From: Fimenecus sp045631225
GTDB taxonomy: Bacteria; Bacillota; Clostridia; Oscillospirales; Acutalibacteraceae
NCBI GenBank assembly: GCA_045631225.1
Contig: JAZQUG010000044.1
Location: 1 to 64,000 of the forward strand
Reading direction: 5' to 3'
Length of the DNA stretch: 64,000 nucleotides
The notes under the pieces are model-generated. The model was given only the letters and a program-made list of their open reading frames with translations, did no database searches and was not told the origin of the DNA. The translations under genes and the position numbers were made by a program. Of the stretch, positions 1-8,076 are shown in pieces. Within the stretch, counting starts at the first letter, position 1; the number at the start of each line of letters is the position of its first letter.

Positions 1-518
1 AGCTTATCAAGGTTTATATCAGTGATGTTAAGGAAACAACACGCGGACCAAGCATTATAATTTCAAGAGCTCATTCAGGTCTTGTTAAGAGACTTTTTGA
101 ACAGGAGGTTCCTGAAATTTCAGAAGGTATCGTTACAATTCACTCTGTTTCCCGTGAAGCAGGTGTAAGAACAAAGATGGCTGTAAGCAGTACTGATGAA
201 AATGTTGACCCAATCGGCTCATGTATCGGTCCTCGTGGTGCTCGTGTTAACAGCATTGTTGAGGTTCTCGGTGGAGAAAAGATTGATATTGTAAAATACA
301 GTGAAGACCCTGCTGAATTCGTTGCAGCTGCTTTGGCTCCTGCAAATGTACTCAGCGTTGAAATCATTGACGAAAATGAAAAGAAATGTCAGGTAACAGT
401 ACCGGACCACCAGTTATCTCTTGCTATCGGCAACAAGGGCTTGAATGCAAAACTTGCTGCAAAGCTTACAGGTTGGAAAATCGACATCAAGCCTGAAAGC
501 GGTTTTTACGAGGGATAA
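1..518 (+). CDS. nusA: Transcription termination/antitermination factor NusA, C-terminal part
   Basis: The gene is cut by the left window edge; the open frame runs from base 3 to the stop at 516-518. NusA binds RNA polymerase and nascent RNA and modulates pausing, termination and antitermination. The visible part is the tandem KH region: a first KH segment with GPRGARVNSIVEVLGGEKID, then a second with the typical IGNKGLNAKLAAKLTGWKIDI ending. The protein stops soon after this, as in short Firmicutes NusA proteins without the acidic repeats found in E. coli. It is followed by ylxR, ylxQ and infB, the standard nusA-infB operon order. The identification is by motif and context; the N-terminal and S1 domains lie outside the window. 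Confidence 0.95.
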   Translation, partial: LIKVYISDVKETTRGPSIIISRAHSGLVKRLFEQEVPEISEGIVTIHSVSREAGVRTKMAVSSTDENVDPIGSCIGPRGARVNSIVEVLGGEKIDIVKYSEDPAEFVAAALAPANVLSVEIIDENEKKCQVTVPDHQLSLAIGNKGLNAKLAAKLTGWKIDIKPESGFYEG

Positions 519-551
519 GATTTAAAAGCTTTTTGAAGGGAGATACTAAAG

Positions 552-821
552 TTGAAGCAGAAAAAAATTCCTATGCGAAGATGTAACGGCTGTAATGAAC
601 AAAAACCAAAAAATCAGCTTATCAGAATAGTTAAAAGTCCTGACGATGAAATCAGTCTTGACCTTACAGGAAAAAAATCAGGCAGAGGAGCTTATATCTG
701 CAATGACGCTGAATGTCTCCGAAAAGCAAGAAAATCACGCAGAATCGACAGAACTTTTGAAATGACGATTCCTGACCATGTTTATGACAGTATGGAGGAA
801 CAAATCAAAAAAAATGATTAG
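552..821 (+). CDS. ylxR: YlxR family (DUF448) nucleic-acid-binding protein
   Basis: An 89-residue basic protein of the YlxR/DUF448 family, which sits between nusA and infB in most Firmicutes. The family is described as an RNA-binding or nucleoid-type regulator. The sequence shows a CxxC pair near residues 11-14 (RRCNGCNEQKP), the RIVKSP strand and the family signature GRGAYIC near residue 52. The start is a TTG at 552, placed 9-10 nt after a GAAGGGAG ribosome site at 535-542. The downstream ylxQ start overlaps the end of this gene by 8 nt, so the two are probably translationally coupled. Confidence 0.92.
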   Translation: MKQKKIPMRRCNGCNEQKPKNQLIRIVKSPDDEISLDLTGKKSGRGAYICNDAECLRKARKSRRIDRTFEMTIPDHVYDSMEEQIKKND

Positions 822-1137
822 TGATAACTTAAGAGGTTTTTTAGGTCTTTGTCGGAAAGCCGGTAAAATGTCCTTGGGACATGACGCTGTAATAACATCA
901 ATCAAAAAGCGTAAGACACAGCTTGTAATCACTTGTTGTGACGCTTCCGACAGATTAAAAAACGAAATGAAAGACGAATGTTCCTTCCAAAACAGAAATA
1001 TAAAATATGTAGATGTTCCGTTCAGTATGAAAGAACTTTCACTGTGCATAAATGCCCGTGCAGGAGTTATTTCAATTGATGATTACGGTTTTGCAGAAAA
1101 ACTCTATATGATAATAGGAGGTAATGAGAATGGTTAA
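814..1137 (+). CDS. ylxQ: L7Ae/L30e-like ribosomal-type protein YlxQ
   Basis: A 107-residue protein of the L7Ae/L30e/Gadd45 fold, the second small protein of the nusA-infB operon; related proteins bind kink-turn RNA. The family start is visible as FLGLCRKAGKMSLG, followed by the basic SIKKRKTQLVI strand and the CCDASDRLK segment. An upstream in-frame codon at 778 is possible, but ATG 814 gives the conserved N-terminus. ATG 814 lies 15 nt after a GGAGG at 794-798, a slightly long spacing. It overlaps ylxR by 8 nt and runs 8 nt into infB. Confidence 0.88.
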   Translation: MISDNLRGFLGLCRKAGKMSLGHDAVITSIKKRKTQLVITCCDASDRLKNEMKDECSFQNRNIKYVDVPFSMKELSLCINARAGVISIDDYGFAEKLYMIIGGNENG

Positions 1138-3505
1138 AAAGTACAAGGTACATGAAGTTGCTAAAGACTTTGACATCCAGAGCAAATATATTATAGAAAA
1201 ACTTTCAGAAAACTTTGAGGGAGAAAAGAAATCTCAGACTGCTCTTGAAGAAAAAGAACTGGACTTTATCTTTGATATGATTACAAAAGATAATTCGGTT
1301 AAGAGCTTTGATGAATATTTCAACGCAGTGCCACAGGAAAAGCCAAAGGCTGAACCTAAAAAGGAAAAAGCTCCTGCAAAAGATAAGAAAGAAACAAAAG
1401 ACTCAAAAGACAAGAAACCAGCTGAAAGCAAAAAGGAAAAAACTCCTGCAGCTGCTCCACAGCAACAGACTCAGCAGCCAAAGAAAAAGGAAAAAGACCA
1501 GAACAAGCCTATGCAGGCTCGTACTAAAGGCGAAATGCGTCACATTGATACAAGAGCAAACTCTTTCGACGCTGAAAAATACAATGAAAAATACGAAAAT
1601 ATTGCTCCTGCAAATGCACACCAGAGTGATAATATGGTTAAAAAGCAGAAGCTTAAGCAGAAGAGTCAGCAGTACCGTAAACAAGGTATGAGAAGCGGTA
1701 AAAAGGAAACTGAAGCAGAAAGACTTAAGAGAATTGCAGCAGAACGTGCTAAGAAACCACCTGTAATCACAGTTGGTGACGAAATTACAGTTGGTGAGCT
1801 TGCATCTCGTCTTAAGATGACTGCTGCTGAAGTTATCAAAAAGCTTTTCACACTCGGTATGATGGCTTCTGTAAACGAAGTAATCGATTATGACACAGCT
1901 GAAATCGTTGCAACTGAACTTGGTGCAAAGGTTAACCGTGAAGTTGTTGTGACAATCGAAGAAAGAATTATTGACGACTCAGAAGATGATGCAGAAAACC
2001 TCGTTACCCGTGACCCTGTTGTTGTTGTTATGGGACACGTTGACCACGGTAAGACATCACTTCTTGACGCTATTAAGAATACAAATGTTACTGCAACTGA
2101 AGCAGGTGGTATTACTCAACATATCGGTGCTTACAGAGTAAACCTTAACGGTCAGTACATCACATTCCTTGACACACCTGGTCACGCTGCATTCACATCA
2201 ATGCGTGCTCGTGGTGCGAAGGCCACTGACGTTGCAATCCTTGTTGTTGCTGCTGACGACGGTATTATGCCACAGACTATCGAGGCTATTAACCACGCTA
2301 AGGCTGCTGAAGTTGACATTATCGTTGCTATCAACAAGATGGATAAGCCAGGCACAACTGTTGACAAGATTATGCAGCAGCTTACTGAGCATGGCCTTGT
2401 TCCTGAAGAATGGGGTGGCGACATTATCTGTGTTCCTGTTTCTGCAAAGACACATATGAACATTGACAAGCTCCTTGAAAACGTTCTTCTTACAGCTGAA
2501 ATGAGAGAACTCAAGGCTAACCCTAACAGAGCTGCTAAGGGTATCGTTATCGAAGCTCGTCTTGATAAGGGTAAGGGTCCTGTTGCAACACTTCTTGTTC
2601 AGAACGGTACTCTCCATTCAGGTGATATTGTTGTTGCAGGTACAGCAGTTGGTAGAGTTCGTGTTATGGTTGACGATAAACACCGCTCAATTAAAGAAGC
2701 AGGTCCATCAGTTCCTGTTGAAATTATGGGTCTTGATGAAGTTCCGCAGTCAGGTGATGTGTTCAACGCAGTTTCTGACGAAAGACTTGCAAGAGAACTC
2801 GTTGAAAAGAGAAAACAGGAAAAGAAAGAGGAACAGTTCAATCAGTACCAGAAGGTTACTCTTGATAATCTCTTCTCATCAATCAATGCAGGTAAAATCA
2901 AGACTCTCAACATTATCGTTAAGGCTGACGTTCAGGGTTCAGTTGAAGCAGTTAAGCAGAATCTTGAAAAGCTTTCAAACGAAGAGGTTGCAGTTAAGGT
3001 TATTCACGGTGGTGTTGGTGCAGTAAGCGAATCAGATATTATGCTTGCTAACGCATCAAACGCTATTATCGTAGGCTTCAACGTTCGTCCTGACCCTGTT
3101 GCTACTGAAATTGCAGAGCGTGACGGCGTCGATATGAGAATGTACAGAATCATATATGACTGTATCGAAGAAATTGAAGACGCTATGAAGGGTATGCTCG
3201 CTCCTAAGTACCGTGAGGTTCTTCTTGGTCGAATTGAGGTTCGTAACGTATTCAAGCTTTCATCAGCAGGTACAATCGCAGGCTCATACGTTCAGAACGG
3301 TAAGGTTTTGAGAAATGCACAGATTCGTGTTGTTCGTGACGGTATTGTTATCGCTGAAGATACAATCTCTTCACTTAAGAGATTTAAGGATGACGTTAAG
3401 GAAGTTGCTTCAGGCTACGAATGTGGTATCGGTCTTAACAAGTTTAACGACGTTAAGGAAGGCGACATTTTTGAAGCATTCATTATGGAGGAATACAGAG
3501 ACTAA
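1130..3505 (+). CDS. infB: Translation initiation factor IF-2
   Basis: IF-2 is the GTPase that brings fMet-tRNA to the 30S subunit and promotes subunit joining. The 791-residue product starts with a small IF2-N helix domain (VKKYKVHEVAKDF). A long Lys/Glu/Ala/Gln-rich linker at about residues 70-200 and a second IF2-N domain follow. The G domain has G1 GHVDHGKTS near 302, DTPGH near 347 and NKMD near 401. Domains II to IV end the protein. I prefer ATG 1130 over ATG 1124: AGGAGGT at 1116-1121 is 8 nt before 1130 but only 2 nt before 1124. The stop overlaps the rbfA start by one base. Confidence 0.97.
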   Translation: MVKKYKVHEVAKDFDIQSKYIIEKLSENFEGEKKSQTALEEKELDFIFDMITKDNSVKSFDEYFNAVPQEKPKAEPKKEKAPAKDKKETKDSKDKKPAESKKEKTPAAAPQQQTQQPKKKEKDQNKPMQARTKGEMRHIDTRANSFDAEKYNEKYENIAPANAHQSDNMVKKQKLKQKSQQYRKQGMRSGKKETEAERLKRIAAERAKKPPVITVGDEITVGELASRLKMTAAEVIKKLFTLGMMASVNEVIDYDTAEIVATELGAKVNREVVVTIEERIIDDSEDDAENLVTRDPVVVVMGHVDHGKTSLLDAIKNTNVTATEAGGITQHIGAYRVNLNGQYITFLDTPGHAAFTSMRARGAKATDVAILVVAADDGIMPQTIEAINHAKAAEVDIIVAINKMDKPGTTVDKIMQQLTEHGLVPEEWGGDIICVPVSAKTHMNIDKLLENVLLTAEMRELKANPNRAAKGIVIEARLDKGKGPVATLLVQNGTLHSGDIVVAGTAVGRVRVMVDDKHRSIKEAGPSVPVEIMGLDEVPQSGDVFNAVSDERLARELVEKRKQEKKEEQFNQYQKVTLDNLFSSINAGKIKTLNIIVKADVQGSVEAVKQNLEKLSNEEVAVKVIHGGVGAVSESDIMLANASNAIIVGFNVRPDPVATEIAERDGVDMRMYRIIYDCIEEIEDAMKGMLAPKYREVLLGRIEVRNVFKLSSAGTIAGSYVQNGKVLRNAQIRVVRDGIVIAEDTISSLKRFKDDVKEVASGYECGIGLNKFNDVKEGDIFEAFIMEEYRD

Positions 3506-3876
3506 TGGCAGGTTACAGAGTAGGAAGAGTATCGGAAGATATTAAACGCGAAATCGTTGCCGTTATCCGTGAGCTTAAGGACCCGAGAGTAAGAGACAAA
3601 ATTCTTACTGTTGTCCGTGTTGATGTAAGCTCTGACCTTTCCTTTGCAAAGGTTTATGTCAGCTCAATGAGTGGCATTGAGGATGCAAAAGAGGCAGTTA
3701 AGGGGCTTACATCTGCAACAGGTCTTATTAGACGTGAGGTTGGCAGTAAATTGCACTTGAGAAAAACTCCTGAGCTTAAATTTATTGCTGATGACTCCGT
3801 TCAGCACGGCATGGAAATATTTAAGAAAATCGAAAGCACAGTTATTTCTGATGCTGACGATAACGAGGATGAATAA
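3505..3876 (+). CDS. rbfA: 30S ribosome-binding factor RbfA
   Basis: A 123-residue KH-fold protein that binds immature 30S subunits and helps mature the 16S rRNA 5' end. The sequence has the family start RVGRVSEDIKREI, the conserved LKDPRVRD segment, the SFAKVYVSSM strand and the C-terminal RKTPELKFIADDSVQHG motif. It begins in a TAATG overlap with infB and ends in the same kind of overlap with the following DHH gene. Translation along this part of the operon is therefore tightly coupled. The acidic C-terminal tail (DADDNEDE) is a normal variable feature. Confidence 0.96.
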   Translation: MAGYRVGRVSEDIKREIVAVIRELKDPRVRDKILTVVRVDVSSDLSFAKVYVSSMSGIEDAKEAVKGLTSATGLIRREVGSKLHLRKTPELKFIADDSVQHGMEIFKKIESTVISDADDNEDE

Positions 3877-4823
3877 TGAATAAAATTGGGGTAAAAGAGT
3901 GTGCGTCACTTTTAAAGGAATATGACAATTATCTTATTCTTTCTCACAGAAACCCTGACGGTGATACTCTTGGCAGTGCTTTCGCACTCAAAAGAGCACT
4001 TGACCTTATGGGTAAAAAATCAATGGTACGCTGTAATGATGAAATCCACCCGAAGTTCTCATATCTTTGGGATGGGATTTCTGACAGCGAAATCACCTTT
4101 GATAAAATAATTGCAGTTGATGTTGCTGACAAAAAGCTTTTAGGTGAAGATTTTGAGGCAAAATACGGTGACAATGTATTTTTGTGCATTGACCACCATA
4201 TGACTAACAAGGAATATGCCGAAAATCTTCTTTTAGAGGATAAGGCTGCTGCAACAGCTGTAATTTATGAGGTTATATGCGAATTGGGTGTTACTGTCAC
4301 ACCTGAAATTGCAAACTGTATTTACACAGGACTTGCTACCGACACAGGTTGCTTTATGTTTTCAAACACTTCACCTGCTGTTCACAGAATCGCAGCAGAT
4401 GTTATGGAAAAGGGCGCTGATTACACACTTATCAACCGTCTTATGTTTGAAACAAGAACACTTTCATATATCCGCCTTGAGCAGATGGCTGTTGCCTCTA
4501 TCGAAGCTCATTTTGATGGCAGATGTGCGATTATGACTATAACACAGGAAATGTTCGAAAAAAGCGGTTCAAATGCAGGAGAATGTGACGGAATAGCATC
4601 AATCCCTCGTAAAATTGAAGGTGTTAAGGTCGGTGTGACAATCCGTGAGCAGACTAACGGCAAATACAAGGTTTCAATAAGAACTGTTGAGCCTTATGAT
4701 GCTGCTAAAATCTGTGCTAATTTTGGCGGTGGCGGTCATAGTGCAGCGGCGGGTTGCGAATTTGACTGTCCACTCAATGAAGTTAAAACACAATTACTTG
4801 AGATTATAAAGGCGGAATTTTAA
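3876..4823 (+). CDS. nrnA: DHH-family phosphoesterase, NrnA-type oligoribonuclease/pAp phosphatase
   Basis: A 315-residue DHH/DHHA1 phosphoesterase. NrnA-type enzymes degrade nanoRNAs and dephosphorylate 3'-phosphoadenosine 5'-phosphate. Visible motifs are HRNPDGDTLGS near residues 24-34, a lone Asp in AVDVAD, the signature IDHH near residue 107 with MTN after it, and the C-terminal DHHA1 glycine motif FGGGGHSAAAGCEF near 286. These are the metal- and substrate-binding elements and all look intact. The gene sits between rbfA and truB, the usual Firmicutes place for it, and overlaps both by one base. Substrate preference among nanoRNA, pAp and cyclic dinucleotide products cannot be read from sequence. 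Confidence 0.9.
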   Translation: MNKIGVKECASLLKEYDNYLILSHRNPDGDTLGSAFALKRALDLMGKKSMVRCNDEIHPKFSYLWDGISDSEITFDKIIAVDVADKKLLGEDFEAKYGDNVFLCIDHHMTNKEYAENLLLEDKAAATAVIYEVICELGVTVTPEIANCIYTGLATDTGCFMFSNTSPAVHRIAADVMEKGADYTLINRLMFETRTLSYIRLEQMAVASIEAHFDGRCAIMTITQEMFEKSGSNAGECDGIASIPRKIEGVKVGVTIREQTNGKYKVSIRTVEPYDAAKICANFGGGGHSAAAGCEFDCPLNEVKTQLLEIIKAEF

Positions 4824-5713
4824 TGACAGGTATAATTTGTCTTGACAAACCCTGTGATATGACATCATTTATGGCGGTTAAAAGAGCGTCGAGAATTCTC
4901 GGTGTCAAAAAAGCAGGACATACAGGAACACTGGACCCAATGGCTACCGGTGTGCTTGTCATAATGTTAGGACATTGTACACGATTCATTGAGCTTTTAC
5001 CTGAACACAAAAAAAGCTATACTGCAAGGGTGAAATTGGGACTTACTACTGACACACTTGATATTACAGGTGAGATTTTATCCGAGAGTCCTGTTAATGT
5101 GTCCCTTGAACAGCTTTTTTCTGTAATTGAAGGCTTTAAAGGTGATATTTTGCAGACTCCGCCTATGTATTCTGCTTTAAAAAAAGACGGTGAACGACTC
5201 TACGATTTAGCTCGCAAGGGCATTGAAATAGAGCGTGAGCAAAGACAAGTTACTATTGAAAAGTTAGAAATCTATGATTTTAACGGAACAGAATTTTCAA
5301 TGGATGTCACCTGCTCGGCCGGTACATATATCCGTTCTCTTTGCGACGATATAGGCAGAGAATTAGGCTGTGGCGCTGTTATGACTGAGCTTCGCAGGAC
5401 TGAAGCAAACGGATTTTCAATTGAGAATTCAGTTACCTTAGAGGAATTAGAAAGACTTGTAAGTGAAAAGAACGCTTTAAGTGTTATCACTTCAGTTGAA
5501 AAAGCACTTATGAGTTATCCTGAAATTACAGTTACAAAGCCACAGGCTAACCGTTTTCACAATGGTGGTGCATTAGGCTATGAAAGATTACACGGAAATT
5601 ATCCTGTCGGAATTTATCGTGTGTACTCCCCTGAAAGAAAGCTTTTAGGACTTGGAGAAATACTTACAGAAAAAGGCGACCTGAATGTTAGGAGGGTGCT
5701 TGTAGAAGAATGA
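4823..5713 (+). CDS. truB: tRNA pseudouridine(55) synthase
   Basis: TruB makes pseudouridine 55 in the T loop of tRNAs. The 296-residue sequence has the N-terminal IICLDKPCDMTS segment, the catalytic motif GHTGTLDPMATGVL near residues 32-45 with the active Asp, and the YTARVKLGLTTDTLDITG block. The TPPMYSALKKDG motif and the RSLCDDIG region are also present. The C-terminal PUA-like part (FHNGGALGYE...) is present, so the protein is full length. It overlaps the previous stop by one base and the ribF start by four (ATGA). Confidence 0.97.
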   Translation: MTGIICLDKPCDMTSFMAVKRASRILGVKKAGHTGTLDPMATGVLVIMLGHCTRFIELLPEHKKSYTARVKLGLTTDTLDITGEILSESPVNVSLEQLFSVIEGFKGDILQTPPMYSALKKDGERLYDLARKGIEIEREQRQVTIEKLEIYDFNGTEFSMDVTCSAGTYIRSLCDDIGRELGCGAVMTELRRTEANGFSIENSVTLEELERLVSEKNALSVITSVEKALMSYPEITVTKPQANRFHNGGALGYERLHGNYPVGIYRVYSPERKLLGLGEILTEKGDLNVRRVLVEE

Positions 5714-6594
5714 ATAAGCTTGCATTGGCACTTGGCACCTTTGACGGGTTGCATAAAGGCCATCTCAATGTATTAAAGGAAGCAAAAGCATTTGCTTTAG
5801 AGGGCTTTGTACCTGCTATGCTTATGTTTGACACTCATCCTCAGTCGGTGCTTAAGGGAACTGCTCCTCCTATGCTTATCACAAAGGAGGATAAGGAGGA
5901 TTTTGCAAAGCAGAACGGCGTTTTGCCTGTACATATAAGCTTTGAGGAAATACGAAATCTCTCACCGGAGGAATTTCTGCGTGATATTCTCATTGAAAAA
6001 TTCAATGTCGGTGCTGTTATCTGCGGTGAAAATTTTCTTTTCGGTAAGGATGGCGGAGGTAACAGTAAGGTGCTTTGTGAATTGTGCGAAAAGCACGGTA
6101 TAATCTACAAAATGGCACAGAGCACTATGTATAAGGGTGAAATGATTAGTGCCACAAGAATAAGAAAAGCCTTAGCAGACGGAGATATCACAACTGCCAA
6201 CGAGATGCTTGGAAGAAAATTCTCCTATGATTTTGTTGTTGTTGAAGGAAATAAAATCGGCAAAAAGATTTTAGGCTTTCCAACAATCAATCAGCATTTT
6301 CCGAATGGCTTTATCAATCTTAAATACGGTGTTTATGCTTCACAATCAACGGTTAACGGAAAAATTTATCCGTCGGTTACCAACTTTGGGTGTCATCCCA
6401 CAATCGGTGGTGACAAGGTGCTTTCAGAAACATGTATTTTAGGCTTTGACGGTGACCTTTATCACCAAAAAATCAAGGTTGAACTTATAGATTTCATCCG
6501 TGAGGAGAAAAAATTCGGCTCAAAAGACGAATTAAAGGCACAAATTGACTCAGATACGAAATCTGCTATTGAAATATTCAACAAATTGGTATAA
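5710..6594 (+). CDS. ribF: Bifunctional riboflavin kinase/FAD synthetase
   Basis: RibF converts riboflavin to FMN and then to FAD. The N-terminal nucleotidyltransferase half has GTFDGLHKGHLNVL near residues 9-22 (the H-x-G-H element), a DTHPQSVLKG block and the ISATRIRKAL motif near 155. The C-terminal kinase half has GKKILGFPTINQHFP near 191, followed by GVYAS and FGCHPTIGG. At 294 residues it is normal length. It is the last gene of the nusA operon here. The next gene begins 123 bp later with its own promoter. Confidence 0.95.
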   Translation: MNKLALALGTFDGLHKGHLNVLKEAKAFALEGFVPAMLMFDTHPQSVLKGTAPPMLITKEDKEDFAKQNGVLPVHISFEEIRNLSPEEFLRDILIEKFNVGAVICGENFLFGKDGGGNSKVLCELCEKHGIIYKMAQSTMYKGEMISATRIRKALADGDITTANEMLGRKFSYDFVVVEGNKIGKKILGFPTINQHFPNGFINLKYGVYASQSTVNGKIYPSVTNFGCHPTIGGDKVLSETCILGFDGDLYHQKIKVELIDFIREEKKFGSKDELKAQIDSDTKSAIEIFNKLV

Positions 6595-6646
6595 AATGTT
6601 AATGATGCTTATTTCCGAGCTTTCGGATAGCAATATAAATTACGGG

Positions 6647-6674
6647 TTGTTAGAATTGAGTATTGGGGTATAAA
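6647..6674 (+). promoter_or_regulatory. Predicted SigA promoter for the iron alcohol dehydrogenase gene
   Basis: A TTGTTA at 6647-6652 and a TATAAA at 6669-6674 are separated by 16 bp, and the gene starts at 6718. This fits a housekeeping promoter and makes the dehydrogenase independent of the ribF operon. It was called by eye, without scoring. Confidence 0.5.
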
Positions 6675-6717
6675 ATGCTCAGTTCTCTTCACCAAAAATG
6701 AAAGGGAATGATTTTAC

Positions 6718-7941
6718 ATGCCAAACGTATTTTTTAAGGCCTTCTGCCGAGTATATCAGAAGGTAATCTATCTTGTTGAGTTCTTCTTACCTTGGGGCGA
6801 ACCTGAAATGCTTACAGGTCCCGGTAGTATTAAAAAGCTCCCAGCATTTGTTAAGAGCAAGGGTGTTGACAATGTTCTTATCGTAACTGATAAGGGACTT
6901 ACTTCACTTGGTCTTCTCAACTCACTTTATGAAGAAATGGACAAAGCCGATGTTAAGTACACAGTATTTGACGGTGTACAGCCTAACCCAACAATTGACA
7001 ACATTGAAACAGCAAGACAGATGTATCTTGACAATGGTTGTCAGGGTATTATCGCATTCGGTGGCGGTTCACCAATGGACTGTGCTAAGATTGCTGCAGC
7101 AAGAGTTGTAAAACCTAACCAGCCAATCGAAAAAATGCGTGGTATTATGAAAATCGGTAAGAAGCTTCCTCCATTCTTTGCTGTTCCTACAACTGCAGGT
7201 ACAGGTTCAGAATGTACACTTGCAGCGGTTGTTTCTAACCCACAGACACACGAAAAATATGCTTGTAACGACTCTGTTCTTCGTCCTCCTTATGTTGTGT
7301 TTGACCCTGAACTTACAGTTGGTCTTCCTCCACACATTACTTCAACAACAGGTATGGACGCTCTTACACACGCTGTTGAAGCATATATCGGTAAATCAAA
7401 CGTTCCATCAACAATTGCTTTTGCTGAAAAGGCAACTAAGATGATTTTTGAAAACCTTGAAACAGTTTACAACGACGGTAAGAACATTGAAGCAAGAAAT
7501 CAGATGCTCCTTGCATCTTACAACGCAGGTATGGCATTTACTCGTGCTTATGTTGGTTATGTTCACGCTATTGCCCATAACCTCGGTGGTTTCTACGGAC
7601 TTCCTCATGGTCTTGCAAACGCTGTTATTCTTCCTGTTGTTCTTGAAGCTTACGGCAAAGCTGTTTATACACCACTCGCAAAGCTTGCTGACATCGTTGG
7701 TATCAAGGGTGCTAATGAAGAAGCAAAGGCAAAGGCATTTATCGCTGAAATCAAGGCTATGAACCAGAGAATGAATATTCCAACAGGCTTTACACAGATT
7801 CAGGAAAAAGACATTCCAACAATCGTTGAGCGTGCTCTTAAAGAAGGTAACCCTGGTTACCCTGTTCCTGTAATCTTCGGTAAAGAAGAAATGACAGCTA
7901 TCGTTAAGTCATTGATGATTAAAGAAACAGCAAACGTATAA
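6718..7941 (+). CDS. Iron-containing alcohol dehydrogenase
   Basis: A 407-residue group III (Fe-dependent) alcohol dehydrogenase, which interconverts aldehydes and alcohols with NAD(P)H, typically in fermentation. The N-terminal extension (MPNVFFKAFCRVYQKVIYLV) precedes the Rossmann-like half, which has GPGSIKKLPAFV and the nucleotide loop GGGSPMDCAK near residue 118. The metal-binding half has GTGSECTLAAVVSN, TGMDALTHAVEAY near 220 and HAIAHNLGGFYGLPHGLANA near 282. The Asp and three His ligands of the family are all visible. It is a single-gene unit with its own promoter and terminator. The substrate (butanol, ethanol or a diol) cannot be told from sequence. Confidence 0.93.
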   Translation: MPNVFFKAFCRVYQKVIYLVEFFLPWGEPEMLTGPGSIKKLPAFVKSKGVDNVLIVTDKGLTSLGLLNSLYEEMDKADVKYTVFDGVQPNPTIDNIETARQMYLDNGCQGIIAFGGGSPMDCAKIAAARVVKPNQPIEKMRGIMKIGKKLPPFFAVPTTAGTGSECTLAAVVSNPQTHEKYACNDSVLRPPYVVFDPELTVGLPPHITSTTGMDALTHAVEAYIGKSNVPSTIAFAEKATKMIFENLETVYNDGKNIEARNQMLLASYNAGMAFTRAYVGYVHAIAHNLGGFYGLPHGLANAVILPVVLEAYGKAVYTPLAKLADIVGIKGANEEAKAKAFIAEIKAMNQRMNIPTGFTQIQEKDIPTIVERALKEGNPGYPVPVIFGKEEMTAIVKSLMIKETANV

Positions 7942-7962
7942 AATTTAATTACATAAAAAATT

Positions 7963-7993
7963 ATGACCTCTCAAAACCGAGAGGTCATTTTTT
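7963..7993. terminator. Bidirectional rho-independent terminator
   Basis: A perfect 10-bp stem (ATGACCTCTC with GAGAGGTCAT, loop AAAACC) is followed by a T run on the plus strand, 21 nt after the dehydrogenase stop. On the minus strand it is followed by AATTTTTTATG, so it can also end transcripts reading out of valS. Confidence 0.85.
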
Positions 7994-8042
7994 GTATCTA
8001 TAAAAATGATAAATCAAATTAGTTTGCATATAAATCAACAGT

Positions 8043-8062
8043 GGCGGGGTCAAGACCCCGCC
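8043..8062. repeat. GC-rich intergenic hairpin (REP-like) beside the valS stop
   Basis: GGCGGGG and CCCCGCC arms surround a 6-nt loop, inside the string GTGGCGGGGTCAAGACCCCG followed by CCCTACCGTGTTGCA. A close relative lies at 14386-14420. No T run follows, so it is a repeat element rather than a classical terminator. Confidence 0.6.
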
Positions 8063-8076
8063 CTACCGTGTTGCAA